DNA of 64,000 nucleotides from JAAYZB01 sp035379945 (GTDB lineage Bacteria; Bacillota_I; Bacilli_A; Izemoplasmatales; Hujiaoplasmataceae), in contig DAOSWG010000004.1 in NCBI GenBank assembly GCA_035379945.1, positions 1 through 64,000 of the forward strand. Reading direction: 5' to 3'. The stretch's first letter is position 1. Every line of letters starts with the position of its first letter. The notes under the pieces are model-generated. The model had not been told where the DNA came from, made no database searches, and worked only from the letters and a program-made list of their open reading frames with translations. Of this stretch, positions 1 to 8,109 are shown in pieces. The position numbers were made by a program, and so were the translations under genes.

Positions 1-824
1 AACGAAGAAAGGAAAAAGAAAACAAATACCATCAGAATCGTTTTCTTCGGAACCGCCATCAGGTTGACGAAAGCCATCTTGACCTGTTCCCACGGTTTAA
101 GACGCTTGAGATTTTCCTCGATTTCCGGAAGATCGGCCGGCTTGGAATGATGGACCTGGACGTCTTCGACGATTTCCCCGTCATAAATTCTTATTTTACG
201 GGTGGCGTATTCCTTCACTTGCTCGAAATCGTGGGTGACCACAATTACCAGTTTGTCTTTCGCTATTTCATGAAGCAGTTTCATGATTTGGGCAGCCGAT
301 TCGGAATCGAGGTTCCCGGTCGGTTCGTCGGCGGCGATAATCGGGCAATCCTTGGCAAGGGCGCGGGCTATGACGGCTCTTTGTTTCTGACCGCCGGACA
401 ATCTTGTGGCTTTGTGACGGGCATGCTTCTCCAGTCCGACTTTCTTGATGATTTCCATTGCCATGGCTCTGGCTTCTTTGCGGGTCTTCCCCGACAATAG
501 CAGAGGGAGTTCCACATTCTGCAACACGGTGTAGGAATCAATCAGATTGAAATTCTGGAAAACGAAGGCAATATATTTTTTGCGGTAATTTTCCAAATCG
601 TTGATGGAAAAATAGGATGTTTCCTGACCGTTGATATACATTTCGCCGTCTTCATATGAGTCCATCCCGGAAATAACGTTCAAAAGCGTTGTTTTTCCGG
701 AGCCCGATTCACCGACAACGGCAACAAATTCGTTTACGCCTAATTCCAGATTGATTTTTCTAAGGCCGAGAGCGACAACGTTGTTGGAGTTATAATACTT
801 CGATACATTTACAAGTTTTAACAT
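1..824 (-). CDS. ABC transporter, ATP-binding domain fused to permease (partial, C-terminus beyond left edge)
   Basis: The reading frame starts at an ATG at 824 and stays open to the left edge (about 274 residues seen). Walker A GESGSGKT lies at residues 38-45, the signature LSGGQ at about 142-146, and Walker B with catalytic Glu (AADEPTGNLDS) at about 164-174. This is the MacB/LolD subfamily, whose ATPases end in TGNLDS. After residue about 235 the frame does not stop but runs into a hydrophobic helix (ILMVFVFFFLSS), so an FtsX/MacB-type permease is fused at the C-terminus. The family extrudes peptides or antibiotics or drives mechanical transmission at the membrane; the substrate here is unknown. 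An AT-rich TATATAAT stretch upstream (about 880-890) may be its -10 element. Confidence 0.85.
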   Translation of the reverse strand, partial: MLKLVNVSKYYNSNNVVALGLRKINLELGVNEFVAVVGESGSGKTTLLNVISGMDSYEDGEMYINGQETSYFSINDLENYRKKYIAFVFQNFNLIDSYTVLQNVELPLLLSGKTRKEARAMAMEIIKKVGLEKHARHKATRLSGGQKQRAVIARALAKDCPIIAADEPTGNLDSESAAQIMKLLHEIAKDKLVIVVTHDFEQVKEYATRKIRIYDGEIVEDVQVHHSKPADLPEIEENLKRLKPWEQVKMAFVNLMAVPKKTILMVFVFFFLSS

Positions 825-914
825 CGGGAGCACCTTTCTGTCACATATTTGAGGAAGCTTATTCATTTTTCATACTATATTATATATAACAATGCAACAT
901 GTGTATATGCTGGT

Positions 915-946
915 GAAAAAAATAGCCGGCACAGATGGTGCCGACT
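915..946 (-). terminator. Intrinsic terminator of the cysS-nusG operon
   Basis: A 9-bp stem (AGTCGGCAC / GTGCCGGCT, one G-U pair) with a 5-nt loop is followed on the minus strand by a run of seven T. It lies 2 nt after the nusG stop codon and closes the operon. Confidence 0.85.
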
Positions 947-948
947 AC

Positions 949-1491
949 TCAAATTATTTCGATGTCCGCGAAATCCAATAGGATTGGCGTTTTTCTTCCG
1001 AACATGTCCACAAGCACGTTGACTTTGCCTTTTTCGTCGTCGATCGAATCGATGACGCCGATTTGTCCGGCGAACGGTCCGGTAGCCACTTTGACGTTTT
1101 GTCCCGGTTGTGCGTTCAACTTTTGAGCTTGCAGCAAGCCGCATTTCTTGAGAATCGGATTTATCTCGTCGGGAAGGAGGGGGACCGGCTTGGTTCCGCC
1201 GCCGCTACTGCCCAGAAATCCGGTTACTCCGGGTGTGTTTCTGACCACAAACCATGAATCGTCGGTTACGATCATTTCGATGAAGACATATCCCGGAAAC
1301 ATCTTCACTATTTTTTCTTTTATCGAACCGTCCGCTTTTTTCTCGGTTCTGAGCTCTTCGGGGATCATGACCTGGAAGATGAGATCTTCCATCTGCATGG
1401 TTTCAATTCTTCTTTGCAGATTATCCCTGACGGAATTCTCGAATCCAGAATAAGTCTGGACGATATACCACATTCTTTTACTGCTATCCAT
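949..1491 (-). CDS. nusG: Transcription termination/antitermination protein NusG
   Basis: About 180 residues. The N-terminal NGN domain (MWYIVQTYSGFENSVRDNL; PGYVFIEM; VRNTPGVTGFLG) covers roughly residues 6-115. A C-terminal KOW domain (VKVATGPFAGQIGVIDSID) covers about 125-180. NusG binds the RNA polymerase clamp and modulates pausing, Rho-dependent termination and coupling to the ribosome through S10. The ATG at 1491 is preferred over the GTG immediately upstream. It lies 20 nt after secE and is the last gene of the operon, as secE-nusG is in most Bacillota. Confidence 0.97.
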   Translation of the reverse strand: MDSSKRMWYIVQTYSGFENSVRDNLQRRIETMQMEDLIFQVMIPEELRTEKKADGSIKEKIVKMFPGYVFIEMIVTDDSWFVVRNTPGVTGFLGSSGGGTKPVPLLPDEINPILKKCGLLQAQKLNAQPGQNVKVATGPFAGQIGVIDSIDDEKGKVNVLVDMFGRKTPILLDFADIEII

Positions 1492-1511
1492 CACTTAGCA
1501 CCAAGCCCTTA

Positions 1512-2036
1512 TTATAGGCTGATCAGCCATTTGAATAACGGATCCAACGCGAATCCGAACAAAGCGAATACAACAGAAAGGAAGATTAAGAAAAGAAAAA
1601 CGCGGGCAGTATTTCTGGCCAATGTTTTTATTGTAGGCCATGATACTTTTTTCATTTCCACAAAACTGGGACGCAGGAATGGGATTACCAAATAGATGAT
1701 GACCAAAGTACCGATCAAGATCAGGAAAGAACCGGTCAACACTCTTTTCAGCGTCGTATCGAAAAAGAAAGCAAAAAACGGGATTTCAGAATCACCGAGC
1801 GCTCCGGCGAGATCGAAACTTCCGAATGTGCCCATGACGATGTAAACCCCATACAAAATCAGAATTGGTGACAGGATTCCCAACAACCAGTTCTCGAACT
1901 TGTATTCTTTTTTAAGAATATCCATCACGCGGGAATGGATTTCTTCCATCTCCATTTTGCTTTTCTTGACTTTCAATGGTTTTTTATTGGCTTTTTCTTC
2001 GCCGGCGACCGGCTTCTTTGTTACATCTTCAGCCAT
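1512..2036 (-). CDS. secE: Preprotein translocase subunit SecE (three-helix form)
   Basis: 174 residues. The conserved SecE core is at the C-terminus (EMKKVSWPTIKTLARNTARV followed by a hydrophobic helix, about residues 128-170). Two further predicted membrane helices precede it (about 50-72 and 95-120), after a Lys-rich cytoplasmic tail. Most Bacillota SecE proteins are about 60 residues with one helix; this longer form resembles the three-helix SecE of E. coli and some Mollicutes. SecE clamps SecY in the translocon. It lies between rpmG and nusG, the usual bacterial order. Confidence 0.93.
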   Translation of the reverse strand: MAEDVTKKPVAGEEKANKKPLKVKKSKMEMEEIHSRVMDILKKEYKFENWLLGILSPILILYGVYIVMGTFGSFDLAGALGDSEIPFFAFFFDTTLKRVLTGSFLILIGTLVIIYLVIPFLRPSFVEMKKVSWPTIKTLARNTARVFLFLIFLSVVFALFGFALDPLFKWLISL

Positions 2037-2050
2037 GATGCGTATTCCTC

Positions 2051-2197
2051 CTACTTACTTTCCTTGTGCAAAGTGTGTTTTTTGCATTTATTGCAATATT
2101 TCGTCACTTCGAGTCGTGTTGTCCTGTTGTCGCTTTTTTTTATTTCATAATTGCGGGAGTGGCATTCCTGGCAAACCAGGACCGCTTTGTCTTTCAT
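2051..2197 (-). CDS. rpmG: 50S ribosomal protein L33
   Basis: A 48-residue protein (147 nt including stop) beginning MKDKAVLVCQECHSRNY. Two Cys pairs (CQEC and CNKC) make it the zinc-binding C+ form of L33. It lies between sigH and secE, exactly as rpmGB does in Bacillus. L33 sits near the E site of the large subunit. The small size and context make the call firm. Confidence 0.95.
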   Translation of the reverse strand: MKDKAVLVCQECHSRNYEIKKSDNRTTRLEVTKYCNKCKKHTLHKESK

Positions 2198-2257
2198 CTT
2201 TGATCAACTCGCTTGCTTTAATAACTGTATCAAATAATGGCTGTTTTGTCAAGAAAA

Positions 2258-2597
2258 TCATAATTCTAAATGCATTTTTAACTTATGCCGGATGCGGTCN
2301 NNNNNNNNNNNNNNNNNNNNNNNNNNNNNNNNNNNNNNNNNNNNNNNNNNNNNNNNNNNNNNNNNNNNNNNNNNNNNNNNNNNNNNNNNNNNNNNNNNNC
2401 TCGAATCTCATAACGGAACGATAAAGGACGATTACGCCTTCCTGAAAAGCATCGTCGTATTCGTCGGCCAGGTTGAATTTTCCAATCTTTTTCGCAATCA
2501 GGAAACGGTATTTGTCAATCATCAGTTCCAGCGCTTCTTCGTTTCCTTGTTTGATCAGGCTGATGATCTCGAAATCATTATAATTGCGAAAAAGCAA
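2258..2597 (-). CDS. sigH: RNA polymerase sigma factor, SigH-like (interrupted by assembly gap)
   Basis: The N-terminal 66 residues (2597-2400) match sigma-70 region 2: NEEALELMIDKYRFLI, then DAFQEGVIVLYRSVMRFE. After the 100-N run, the frame ending with the stop at 2258 reads DRIRHKLKMHLEL, which closely resembles the C-terminal end of SigH (region 4). The two parts are not in frame across 100 nt. Family members are about 200 residues, so roughly 110-125 residues are probably hidden in the gap. Position between rlmB and rpmG is that of Bacillus sigH. In Bacillus SigH drives stationary-phase and competence genes; here the role is inferred from homology only. It is not evidence of a truncated gene. 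Confidence 0.85.
2300..2399. other. Assembly gap (100 N)
   Basis: Exactly 100 N inside sigH. The flanking coding frames do not match over 100 nt and about 110 or more conserved residues are missing, so the true length is probably well over 300 nt. Confidence 0.95.
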
Positions 2598-2600
2598 ATT

Positions 2601-3317
2601 TCAACCCTTCTTTCTTCTGAGAATATCGAATATCAGGATCGCTGCCCCGACCGAAGCATTCAGGCTGTTTATTTTGCCAACCATCGGGATTGCCACAAGC
2701 AAATCAGAATGTTCGCGCAAAAGCCGGTGCATACCTTTTCCTTCGCTGCCGATAACCAAACAAACCGGTCTGTCGACATAGGCCTCCGTATAACTGACAG
2801 TCGCATCGGCGGCCGTTCCGATGATCCAGAATCCGGCCTCTTTCAGCTTTTCCGCTGTGTTCACCAGATTGGTTACAGTTATTATATCCATGTATTCTAT
2901 CGCTCCGGCTGAAGCCTTCACGACAGTGGCGTTTATACCGACGCTCCGATCTTGCGGAATGATAATTCCCTTGACTCCGCCAGCTTCGGCGCTTCTAGCT
3001 ATGGCTCCGAGGTTATGCGGATCTTGGATGCCGTCCAACATCAAAACAAGCGGATTATCTTTCGGATCAATCTTTTTCAGAAACTCCTCTATCGTAACCG
3101 TTTCGTAATTTTTGATTTCGACAGCCACTCCCTGATTCACGCCGGGAAATTTGGAATCGAAATTCTTGCGATCCATGAAAGTCGTCGGAATATCCCTGTT
3201 TTGAAATTGCGTCAAAAGATCGCCGTTGGTTTTTTCCATGACAAAAGCCTGGATGATCTGTTTTCCGGAATTCAGTATTTCTTGGACTGGATTTTTTCCG
3301 TAAATGTATATACTCAT
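2601..3317 (-). CDS. rlmB: 23S rRNA (guanosine(2251)-2'-O)-methyltransferase RlmB
   Basis: 238 residues, a typical TrmH/SpoU (SPOUT) methyltransferase. The N-terminal substrate-binding domain begins YIYGKNPVQEIL. The catalytic domain carries motif 1 (DPHNLGAIARSAEAGGV), motif 2 (VIGSEGKGM) and motif 3 (IPMVGKINSLNASVGAAI), which form the trefoil knot that binds S-adenosylmethionine. It methylates the 2'-O of G2251 in the peptidyl-transferase P-loop. It starts 84 nt after mrnC and ends 3 nt before sigH, within the cysS operon. Confidence 0.95.
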   Translation of the reverse strand: MSIYIYGKNPVQEILNSGKQIIQAFVMEKTNGDLLTQFQNRDIPTTFMDRKNFDSKFPGVNQGVAVEIKNYETVTIEEFLKKIDPKDNPLVLMLDGIQDPHNLGAIARSAEAGGVKGIIIPQDRSVGINATVVKASAGAIEYMDIITVTNLVNTAEKLKEAGFWIIGTAADATVSYTEAYVDRPVCLVIGSEGKGMHRLLREHSDLLVAIPMVGKINSLNASVGAAILIFDILRRKKG

Positions 3318-3401
3318 ATTTTCACCACTTTAATTTTAACATATTTTCCGTTTTTTCTGTTTGATTTAAGGTTGGTTCGCAAAGAAGAAAAAGGCCTGCT
3401 T

Positions 3402-3782
3402 TCATTCGGGATTTTCGGAAACTCCCGCAAAACAGGCATTAATCAGTTCCGTTAGTCTGTCTTCTTTTTTCTCGAGATATAAATATCCGATCAGAGCTTC
3501 GAATCCGGTGGCCCGATGATATGTACCGAGATCGGAATTTTTCGGTTTGCGACCACCTTCCGTGTTTCGTCCCCGGCGGAAAACAGAAAGCTCCTCATCG
3601 GAAAGTGTTGCTTCTAACAAATCCATCGCCTTGCTTTGGCCGCCGGCCGAAGTGAATCGGATGGCTTGTTTGTGAAGATCACCGACCTTTGTCAGCCCTT
3701 TGTCGAGAAGCCGTTTTCTGATCTCCAGTTCATAGACAGCATCTCCGATGTAGGCTAGCGACAATCCGTTCTGAAGATTCAT
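3402..3782 (-). CDS. mrnC: Mini-ribonuclease 3
   Basis: 126 residues, an RNase III catalytic domain without a dsRNA-binding domain, which defines Mini-III. The motif LAYIGDAVYELEIRKRLL contains the catalytic acidic residues, and the C-terminal FEALIGYLYLEKKEDRL supplies the second acidic cluster. Mini-III matures 23S rRNA ends in Bacillus. Its ATG overlaps the TGA of cysS (ATGA), showing translational coupling. Confidence 0.95.
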   Translation of the reverse strand: MNLQNGLSLAYIGDAVYELEIRKRLLDKGLTKVGDLHKQAIRFTSAGGQSKAMDLLEATLSDEELSVFRRGRNTEGGRKPKNSDLGTYHRATGFEALIGYLYLEKKEDRLTELINACFAGVSENPE

Positions 3783-5125
3783 AGAAGTTTCCTTTTTTGA
3801 AGAATGTCCCTGATTTTATCAGCTTCGGCATAATTTCCATCCTGACGGAGTTTCTGCCATTGCAGATACAATGTTTTATCTTCTTCGGTTATGTCCCGGA
3901 TTTCGGGATCAAGTCCCAGGATACCGAGCATTTTCATAAGCGTCTTTTCAATATCCGCCAGCAAGGGATCATTATTTTTCTTGCGCAGTTCGACGTTGGC
4001 CATTTTGACAAGTGCCTGCAAGGAAGTAATTGCGTTTGGTGTGTTGAAATCCTGATCCATCGCATCTTCGAACGCCTGCATTAGGGCCGACACTTCGTTT
4101 GACTTCACGTTATCGTTTTGTTGCGAAAAATAATTGTCGAAAGCCAGGGTTCGATGCACAGAGTTGATTGTGGCGACAATTTTATCCCATTCCGCCGAAT
4201 ACATGTTCAGGTTATCGTCGGAATAATTGAGCGGAGTGCGATATTGCGTCGACAACAAAAGCAAGCGAAACGGCATTGCCTTGTCGTAGATATCCTTGAC
4301 AAGCACGACGCTTCCCTGGCTTTTGCTCATTTTTTCTTTTTCGCCTTCCAAATTCAAGCGTCCGTTATGCATCCAATATCTGGCGATATGGTTGTGATGC
4401 ATGGCTTCTGCCTGGGCGATTTCGTTTTCGTGGTGCGGGAATATGAGGTCGGTTCCACCGCCATGAATATCGATCATACCATGAAAGATGTCATCGATCA
4501 TCGCGACGCATTCGGTATGCCATCCCGGACGTCCGGTGGAAAAAGGGGAATCCCATTTCACTCCGGTGTCGGTTTTTTTCCATAAAGTGAAATCAAGCGG
4601 GCTGTCCTTAAGATCGTTCACTTCGACTCTAGCGCCGCTGATGAGATCGTTTATCCTGCGATTGCTCAGTTTCCCGTAATCGGGAACACTAGAAACACGG
4701 AAATAGACATCGCCGTCTTTCTGGTAGGCGTTGCCAAGTTTTACCAGTTCGTCGATATAATCAATTATGTGCGGCATATATTCGGTAACCTTTGGCTTGA
4801 TATAGTCGGTTTCCGAACCGAGGGCTTGGACATCGGAAAGGCATTGGGAAATGTATCTTTCGCTTATTTCCTTTTCTGTTTTTCCTTCCTGTTTTGCTTT
4901 GGCGATTATTTTATCGTCGACATCCGTAAAATTCGATACGAATTTAACCTTGTATCCCTTATATTCGAAGTATCTTCGCACAACATCAAAAACGACAACC
5001 GGACGGGCATTGCCGATATGGATATAGTTGTATACGGTCGGACCGCAGACATAAATGGACACCTCGCCTTTTTTCAAAGGGACGAATTCTTCCAATTGGT
5101 TGGTATAAGTATTGAAAATCTGCAT
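3779..5125 (-). CDS. cysS: Cysteinyl-tRNA synthetase
   Basis: 448 residues from the ATG at 5125, which is preceded by AAAGGATG; an in-frame ATG at 5146 adds seven unlikely residues and itself contains the ribosome binding site. Class I signatures are present: HIGH as YIHIGNARP near residue 35, and KMSKS as EKMSKSQGS near 270. Zinc ligands include the Cys of VCGPTVYNY and of WHTECVAM. The enzyme charges tRNA-Cys. It is the first gene of the operon and is coupled to mrnC. Confidence 0.96.
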   Translation of the reverse strand: MQIFNTYTNQLEEFVPLKKGEVSIYVCGPTVYNYIHIGNARPVVVFDVVRRYFEYKGYKVKFVSNFTDVDDKIIAKAKQEGKTEKEISERYISQCLSDVQALGSETDYIKPKVTEYMPHIIDYIDELVKLGNAYQKDGDVYFRVSSVPDYGKLSNRRINDLISGARVEVNDLKDSPLDFTLWKKTDTGVKWDSPFSTGRPGWHTECVAMIDDIFHGMIDIHGGGTDLIFPHHENEIAQAEAMHHNHIARYWMHNGRLNLEGEKEKMSKSQGSVVLVKDIYDKAMPFRLLLLSTQYRTPLNYSDDNLNMYSAEWDKIVATINSVHRTLAFDNYFSQQNDNVKSNEVSALMQAFEDAMDQDFNTPNAITSLQALVKMANVELRKKNNDPLLADIEKTLMKMLGILGLDPEIRDITEEDKTLYLQWQKLRQDGNYAEADKIRDILQKRKLL

Positions 5126-5195
5126 AATTCCACATCCTTTCCGCATATAACATTATAGGTTATCGGGGTTAGTTTAGCAAGATGAAACCAAAGGA

Positions 5196-5230
5196 AAGAA
5201 AAAAAGGGCGCCTGTCGGCGTCCTCTTTTT
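5196..5230 (-). terminator. Intrinsic terminator downstream of cspA
   Basis: GGACGCC / GGCGCCC stem (one G-U) with a 4-nt loop, flanked by a T-run on the minus strand and another on the plus strand, so it could act in both directions. It separates cspA from cysS. Confidence 0.75.
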
Positions 5231-5248
5231 GTTTAACATACAGTCAAA

Positions 5249-5446
5249 TTATAATTTCACTATATTCGCGGCTTGCGGGCCTCTGGCTCCCTCGACGACG
5301 TCGAAGCTGACAGCTTGACCGTTTTCGAGCGATTTGTAGCCCTCGCCTTGGATTGCTGAATAATGGGCGAAGATGTCCTTGCCATTTTCATCAGTGATGA
5401 ATCCATAACCTTTTTCTGCGTTAAACCATTTTACTGATCCGTTCAT
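5249..5446 (-). CDS. Cold-shock protein (CspA family)
   Basis: 65 residues, the standard CSD length. RNP1 is KGYGFI (about residues 13-18) and RNP2 is DIFAHYSAI (about 25-33). The start MNGSVKWFNAEKG follows a good GAAGGAG site; the frame is open further upstream but that segment overlaps the promoter. Csp proteins bind single-stranded RNA and DNA and melt RNA structure. Single-gene unit between its own promoter and terminator. Confidence 0.95.
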   Translation of the reverse strand: MNGSVKWFNAEKGYGFITDENGKDIFAHYSAIQGEGYKSLENGQAVSFDVVEGARGPQAANIVKL

Positions 5447-5480
5447 TTGTTTCTCCTTCGATTTTTCTGATGCTATGAAT

Positions 5481-5509
5481 ATTATACATTTTTCGTTATT
5501 GAAATGCAA
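5481..5509 (-). promoter_or_regulatory. Promoter of the cold-shock gene
   Basis: TTGCAT (-35, 5504-5509), 17-nt spacer, TATAAT (-10, 5481-5486) on the minus strand: a near-consensus housekeeping sigma promoter about 28 nt upstream of the translation start. Confidence 0.75.
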
Positions 5510-5516
5510 GTCTAAT

Positions 5517-6488
5517 TTATTTTAATTCATCTGACACCGCGTCTTTTTGCGCTTCATTGTCATTTTCGTCATCTGTGGCATCTTGAATGGCCGGTTTTTC
5601 CGGCAAGTCGACCATTTGGATCTTGTCNNNNNNNNNNNNNNNNNNNNNNNNNNNNNNNNNNNNNNNNNNNNNNNNNNNNNNNNNNNNNNNNNNNNNNNNN
5701 NNNNNNNNNNNNNNNNNNNNNNNNNNNTTGTCGAACAACTTGGAATAGGAAGAAAACGGAAATTTGGAATCGATCGCCACCAGATTGTTCGGTTTAGGCA
5801 GAAAGATCACGGCGTCGGCGCGAACCGCTTCCTTTTTGCCTTTCTGTTCTTTTATCGTATATTGAGTCTGATATAACTTATCGTTTTCGCCGAACACGCT
5901 GAAAAGCAACTGGTTGAGCTGGTATTCTCCGAATGATCCGCGGGCCTGGTTGTTGGTCAGGATGTTCTGGAGTCCGATCATCTCGCCGGAAAGCTCCTCG
6001 ATCTTCTTTTGGGCGTCATCAATTACTTTCACTCTTTCGGCAATCTGGACAAAGGTTTCCTTGGTATCCTTGAAACCTTGGCTGAGCCTCTCCTCGACCT
6101 TGGCATTGATCGCGTTCATTCTTTGATCAATGGAATTGGTCAGTCCGGTGAAATCGCCGGTCAGCTTGGTGTTGATCTTTTCCTGAAAAGAAGCCAACTC
6201 CTGGTTGACCTTGACTTGGAAATCTGCCATGTTGCCGGTGGTTTTCGTGCTGGTTTCCAACAGTTGCTTGTTGACATCGGAGGAAAAGGTCCGCATGGAT
6301 TCGAACATTGTTTTCATAAATGTATCTTTGAGATCACCGACCTGTTTGGATAAATCGGTTTCCAACCTGTCCATGCCGGCAAAGCCGTCGTCTTTTGGAT
6401 GGCGCCGGAAAACAAGATATGCGATTCCAACCAAAATTATCGTCAGTAATATTACGGAAATCAATCCAAGAATTTCTGGTAACGACAT
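5517..6488 (-). CDS. rmuC: DNA recombination protein RmuC homolog (interrupted by assembly gap)
   Basis: The N-terminal part has a membrane helix (residues about 7-27), then a long coiled coil (about 35-180), then the start of the RmuC domain (GSFGEYQLNQLLFSVFG; RADAVIFLPKPNNLVAIDSKFPFSSYSKLF). The rest of the conserved nuclease-like domain, probably some 120-150 residues, is lost in the N-run. The last 40 residues are acidic and hydrophilic. RmuC is thought to limit DNA inversions at repeats; its biochemistry is poorly defined. A Shine-Dalgarno AGGAAGTGAT precedes the ATG. It lies 25 nt after cls and is probably co-transcribed with it. Confidence 0.85.
   Translation of the reverse strand: MSLPEILGLISVILLTIILVGIAYLVFRRHPKDDGFAGMDRLETDLSKQVGDLKDTFMKTMFESMRTFSSDVNKQLLETSTKTTGNMADFQVKVNQELASFQEKINTKLTGDFTGLTNSIDQRMNAINAKVEERLSQGFKDTKETFVQIAERVKVIDDAQKKIEELSGEMIGLQNILTNNQARGSFGEYQLNQLLFSVFGENDKLYQTQYTIKEQKGKKEAVRADAVIFLPKPNNLVAIDSKFPFSSYSKLFDXXXXXXXXXXXXXXXXXXXXXXXXXXXXXXXXXXDKIQMVDLPEKPAIQDATDDENDNEAQKDAVSDELK
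5628..5727. other. Assembly gap (100 N)
   Basis: Exactly 100 N within the conserved RmuC domain; the missing conserved segment is longer than 33 residues, so the N-run is a placeholder. Confidence 0.9.
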
Positions 6489-6513
6489 ACTATCACTTCC
6501 TAATCAAGAATTG

Positions 6514-8034
6514 TCAGAATATGGGGCTAAAAAGATTTAACAGAGCTTGAATGAAACGTTTCATCGCTCCCCGTCGAGCCCATTCTTCCATGGTTATTCG
6601 ATTTGATTTTTCCAGGTCTTCGCGGAAACTTTCGGAAAGCACACCGACGGCTTCGTCAGTGAAAACCGCCGTCACTTCGAAATTGAGATGGAAACTGCGC
6701 GGATCAAAATTGACCGATCCCACCGATGCAATCTTATCGTCTACGATCAGAATCTTCGAATGGACGAAATGATCCTTATACTCATATATCTCGACACCCG
6801 TCCTGAGCAACTGCTCATAATAGGATTTCGTGGCCAAGCCGACCATCACATAATCTGACAGTCCCGGAACAAGTAGACGTATTTTTACTCCGCTTTTGAC
6901 AGCGACGTGGATGGCGGCCATTATTTCCGGTTCGATGATGAGATAGGGCGTCACGATATCGATCGTTTTTTTTGCGGCAAACATCATTTTGAGATAGACG
7001 TCGCGGATCTGTCCGTCCTCGAAATCCGGTCCTGATTCTATTACGGAGAAAAGCCCGCGGTAATTGGCGTCGGTTTTGTCCATCGGCATGTCCAGCACTT
7101 CTTTGGTGATATAATACCAATCCTTGACAAAAACATTCTGAACGCTGGTCACCCCGTTGCCGGCCATCAGGACATGTGTGTCGCGCCAGAATCCGAATTT
7201 CGGGGATTTATGGTTGTATTCGTCCGCTAAATTCATGCCTCCGACGAATCCGATCTTCCCGTCGATGACGGTCGCCTTTCGGTGATTCCGAAAATTTAGA
7301 TTGCTGTTAAAAACGGACAACGTTTGGGGATCGAAAACCCCGATATGGACTCCGGATGATTCCAGGTCTTTCATGTATTTTTTATCTAAATGACGGTTGC
7401 TGCCGAAATGATCATAGATCAAATATACATCCAGCCCCTGTTTTGCCTTGGATTTGAGGATATCAAGGATTTGACATCCGATTTCGTCGGTTTTGATTAT
7501 ATAAAATTCCATTAAAATATAATTTCTTGCTTTTTCAAGGGCATCTTTTAACCTGGGGAAAAATATGTCGCCGTTATTCAGAATTTCGACATAGGTGTCA
7601 TCTTGATATACCGATCTACCAGTATTTTCCCGGATAAATCTAAAAATATTCCCGTATTCGCGTTTATCGTAATCGACATGGGTCGCTTCCTCAAGTCCCA
7701 AAAAAGCTTTGTTAGCGATTAACGGCCTTGTTCTGTGGAATCTATCGGCCACAAAATCGCGGGCGAATATGGCATAAAGAATGATACCAAGGATCGGGTT
7801 CAACAAAATTATCAGTATCCAATAACTTTTTTTGTAAGCGTATGTCTGTTTCATGATTATCCTGATGGCGATGAAAAACGCCAACAACCATAAAAACCCG
7901 ATTATGATGTATATGAAAATATTATTGGGCAAAATGTCAAGCAAAAAAGACATGCTTATGTACTGAGCCAACGAGAATGTGTATATGAACATGACAACAA
8001 TCAGAAGCGCCACAAGCAGAAAGATTCTTTTCAT
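6514..8034 (-). CDS. cls: Cardiolipin synthase
   Basis: 506 residues. Three hydrophobic helices lie within about the first 90 residues, followed by two phospholipase-D domains each with an HKD motif (HRKATVIDGKIGFVGGMN and HSKILIVDDKIASVGSVNFD). The enzyme condenses two phosphatidylglycerol molecules to cardiolipin and glycerol at the inner face of the membrane. The length matches Bacillus ClsA. The start has a strong GGGGTGATG ribosome binding site and its own extended -10 promoter. Confidence 0.94.
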   Translation of the reverse strand: MKRIFLLVALLIVVMFIYTFSLAQYISMSFLLDILPNNIFIYIIIGFLWLLAFFIAIRIIMKQTYAYKKSYWILIILLNPILGIILYAIFARDFVADRFHRTRPLIANKAFLGLEEATHVDYDKREYGNIFRFIRENTGRSVYQDDTYVEILNNGDIFFPRLKDALEKARNYILMEFYIIKTDEIGCQILDILKSKAKQGLDVYLIYDHFGSNRHLDKKYMKDLESSGVHIGVFDPQTLSVFNSNLNFRNHRKATVIDGKIGFVGGMNLADEYNHKSPKFGFWRDTHVLMAGNGVTSVQNVFVKDWYYITKEVLDMPMDKTDANYRGLFSVIESGPDFEDGQIRDVYLKMMFAAKKTIDIVTPYLIIEPEIMAAIHVAVKSGVKIRLLVPGLSDYVMVGLATKSYYEQLLRTGVEIYEYKDHFVHSKILIVDDKIASVGSVNFDPRSFHLNFEVTAVFTDEAVGVLSESFREDLEKSNRITMEEWARRGAMKRFIQALLNLFSPIF

Positions 8035-8079
8035 CTTACATCACCCCCCATTATTCAGGGCTTTTGCGATTACGTTTAT

Positions 8080-8088
8080 ATTATAACA
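8080..8088 (-). promoter_or_regulatory. Extended -10 promoter of cls
   Basis: Minus strand reads TGT-TATAAT, an extended -10 (TGNTATAAT); no good -35 is visible. It lies about 45 nt upstream of the cls start. Confidence 0.55.
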
Positions 8089-8109
8089 TAATCAATCGGT
8101 ATTTCTTCA

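Noticed and set aside
2283..2597. A 104-residue truncated sigma factor ending in PHPA
   Set aside because: That frame results from reading through a 100-N placeholder; the true C-terminal frame (DRIRHKLKMHLEL) ends at 2258.
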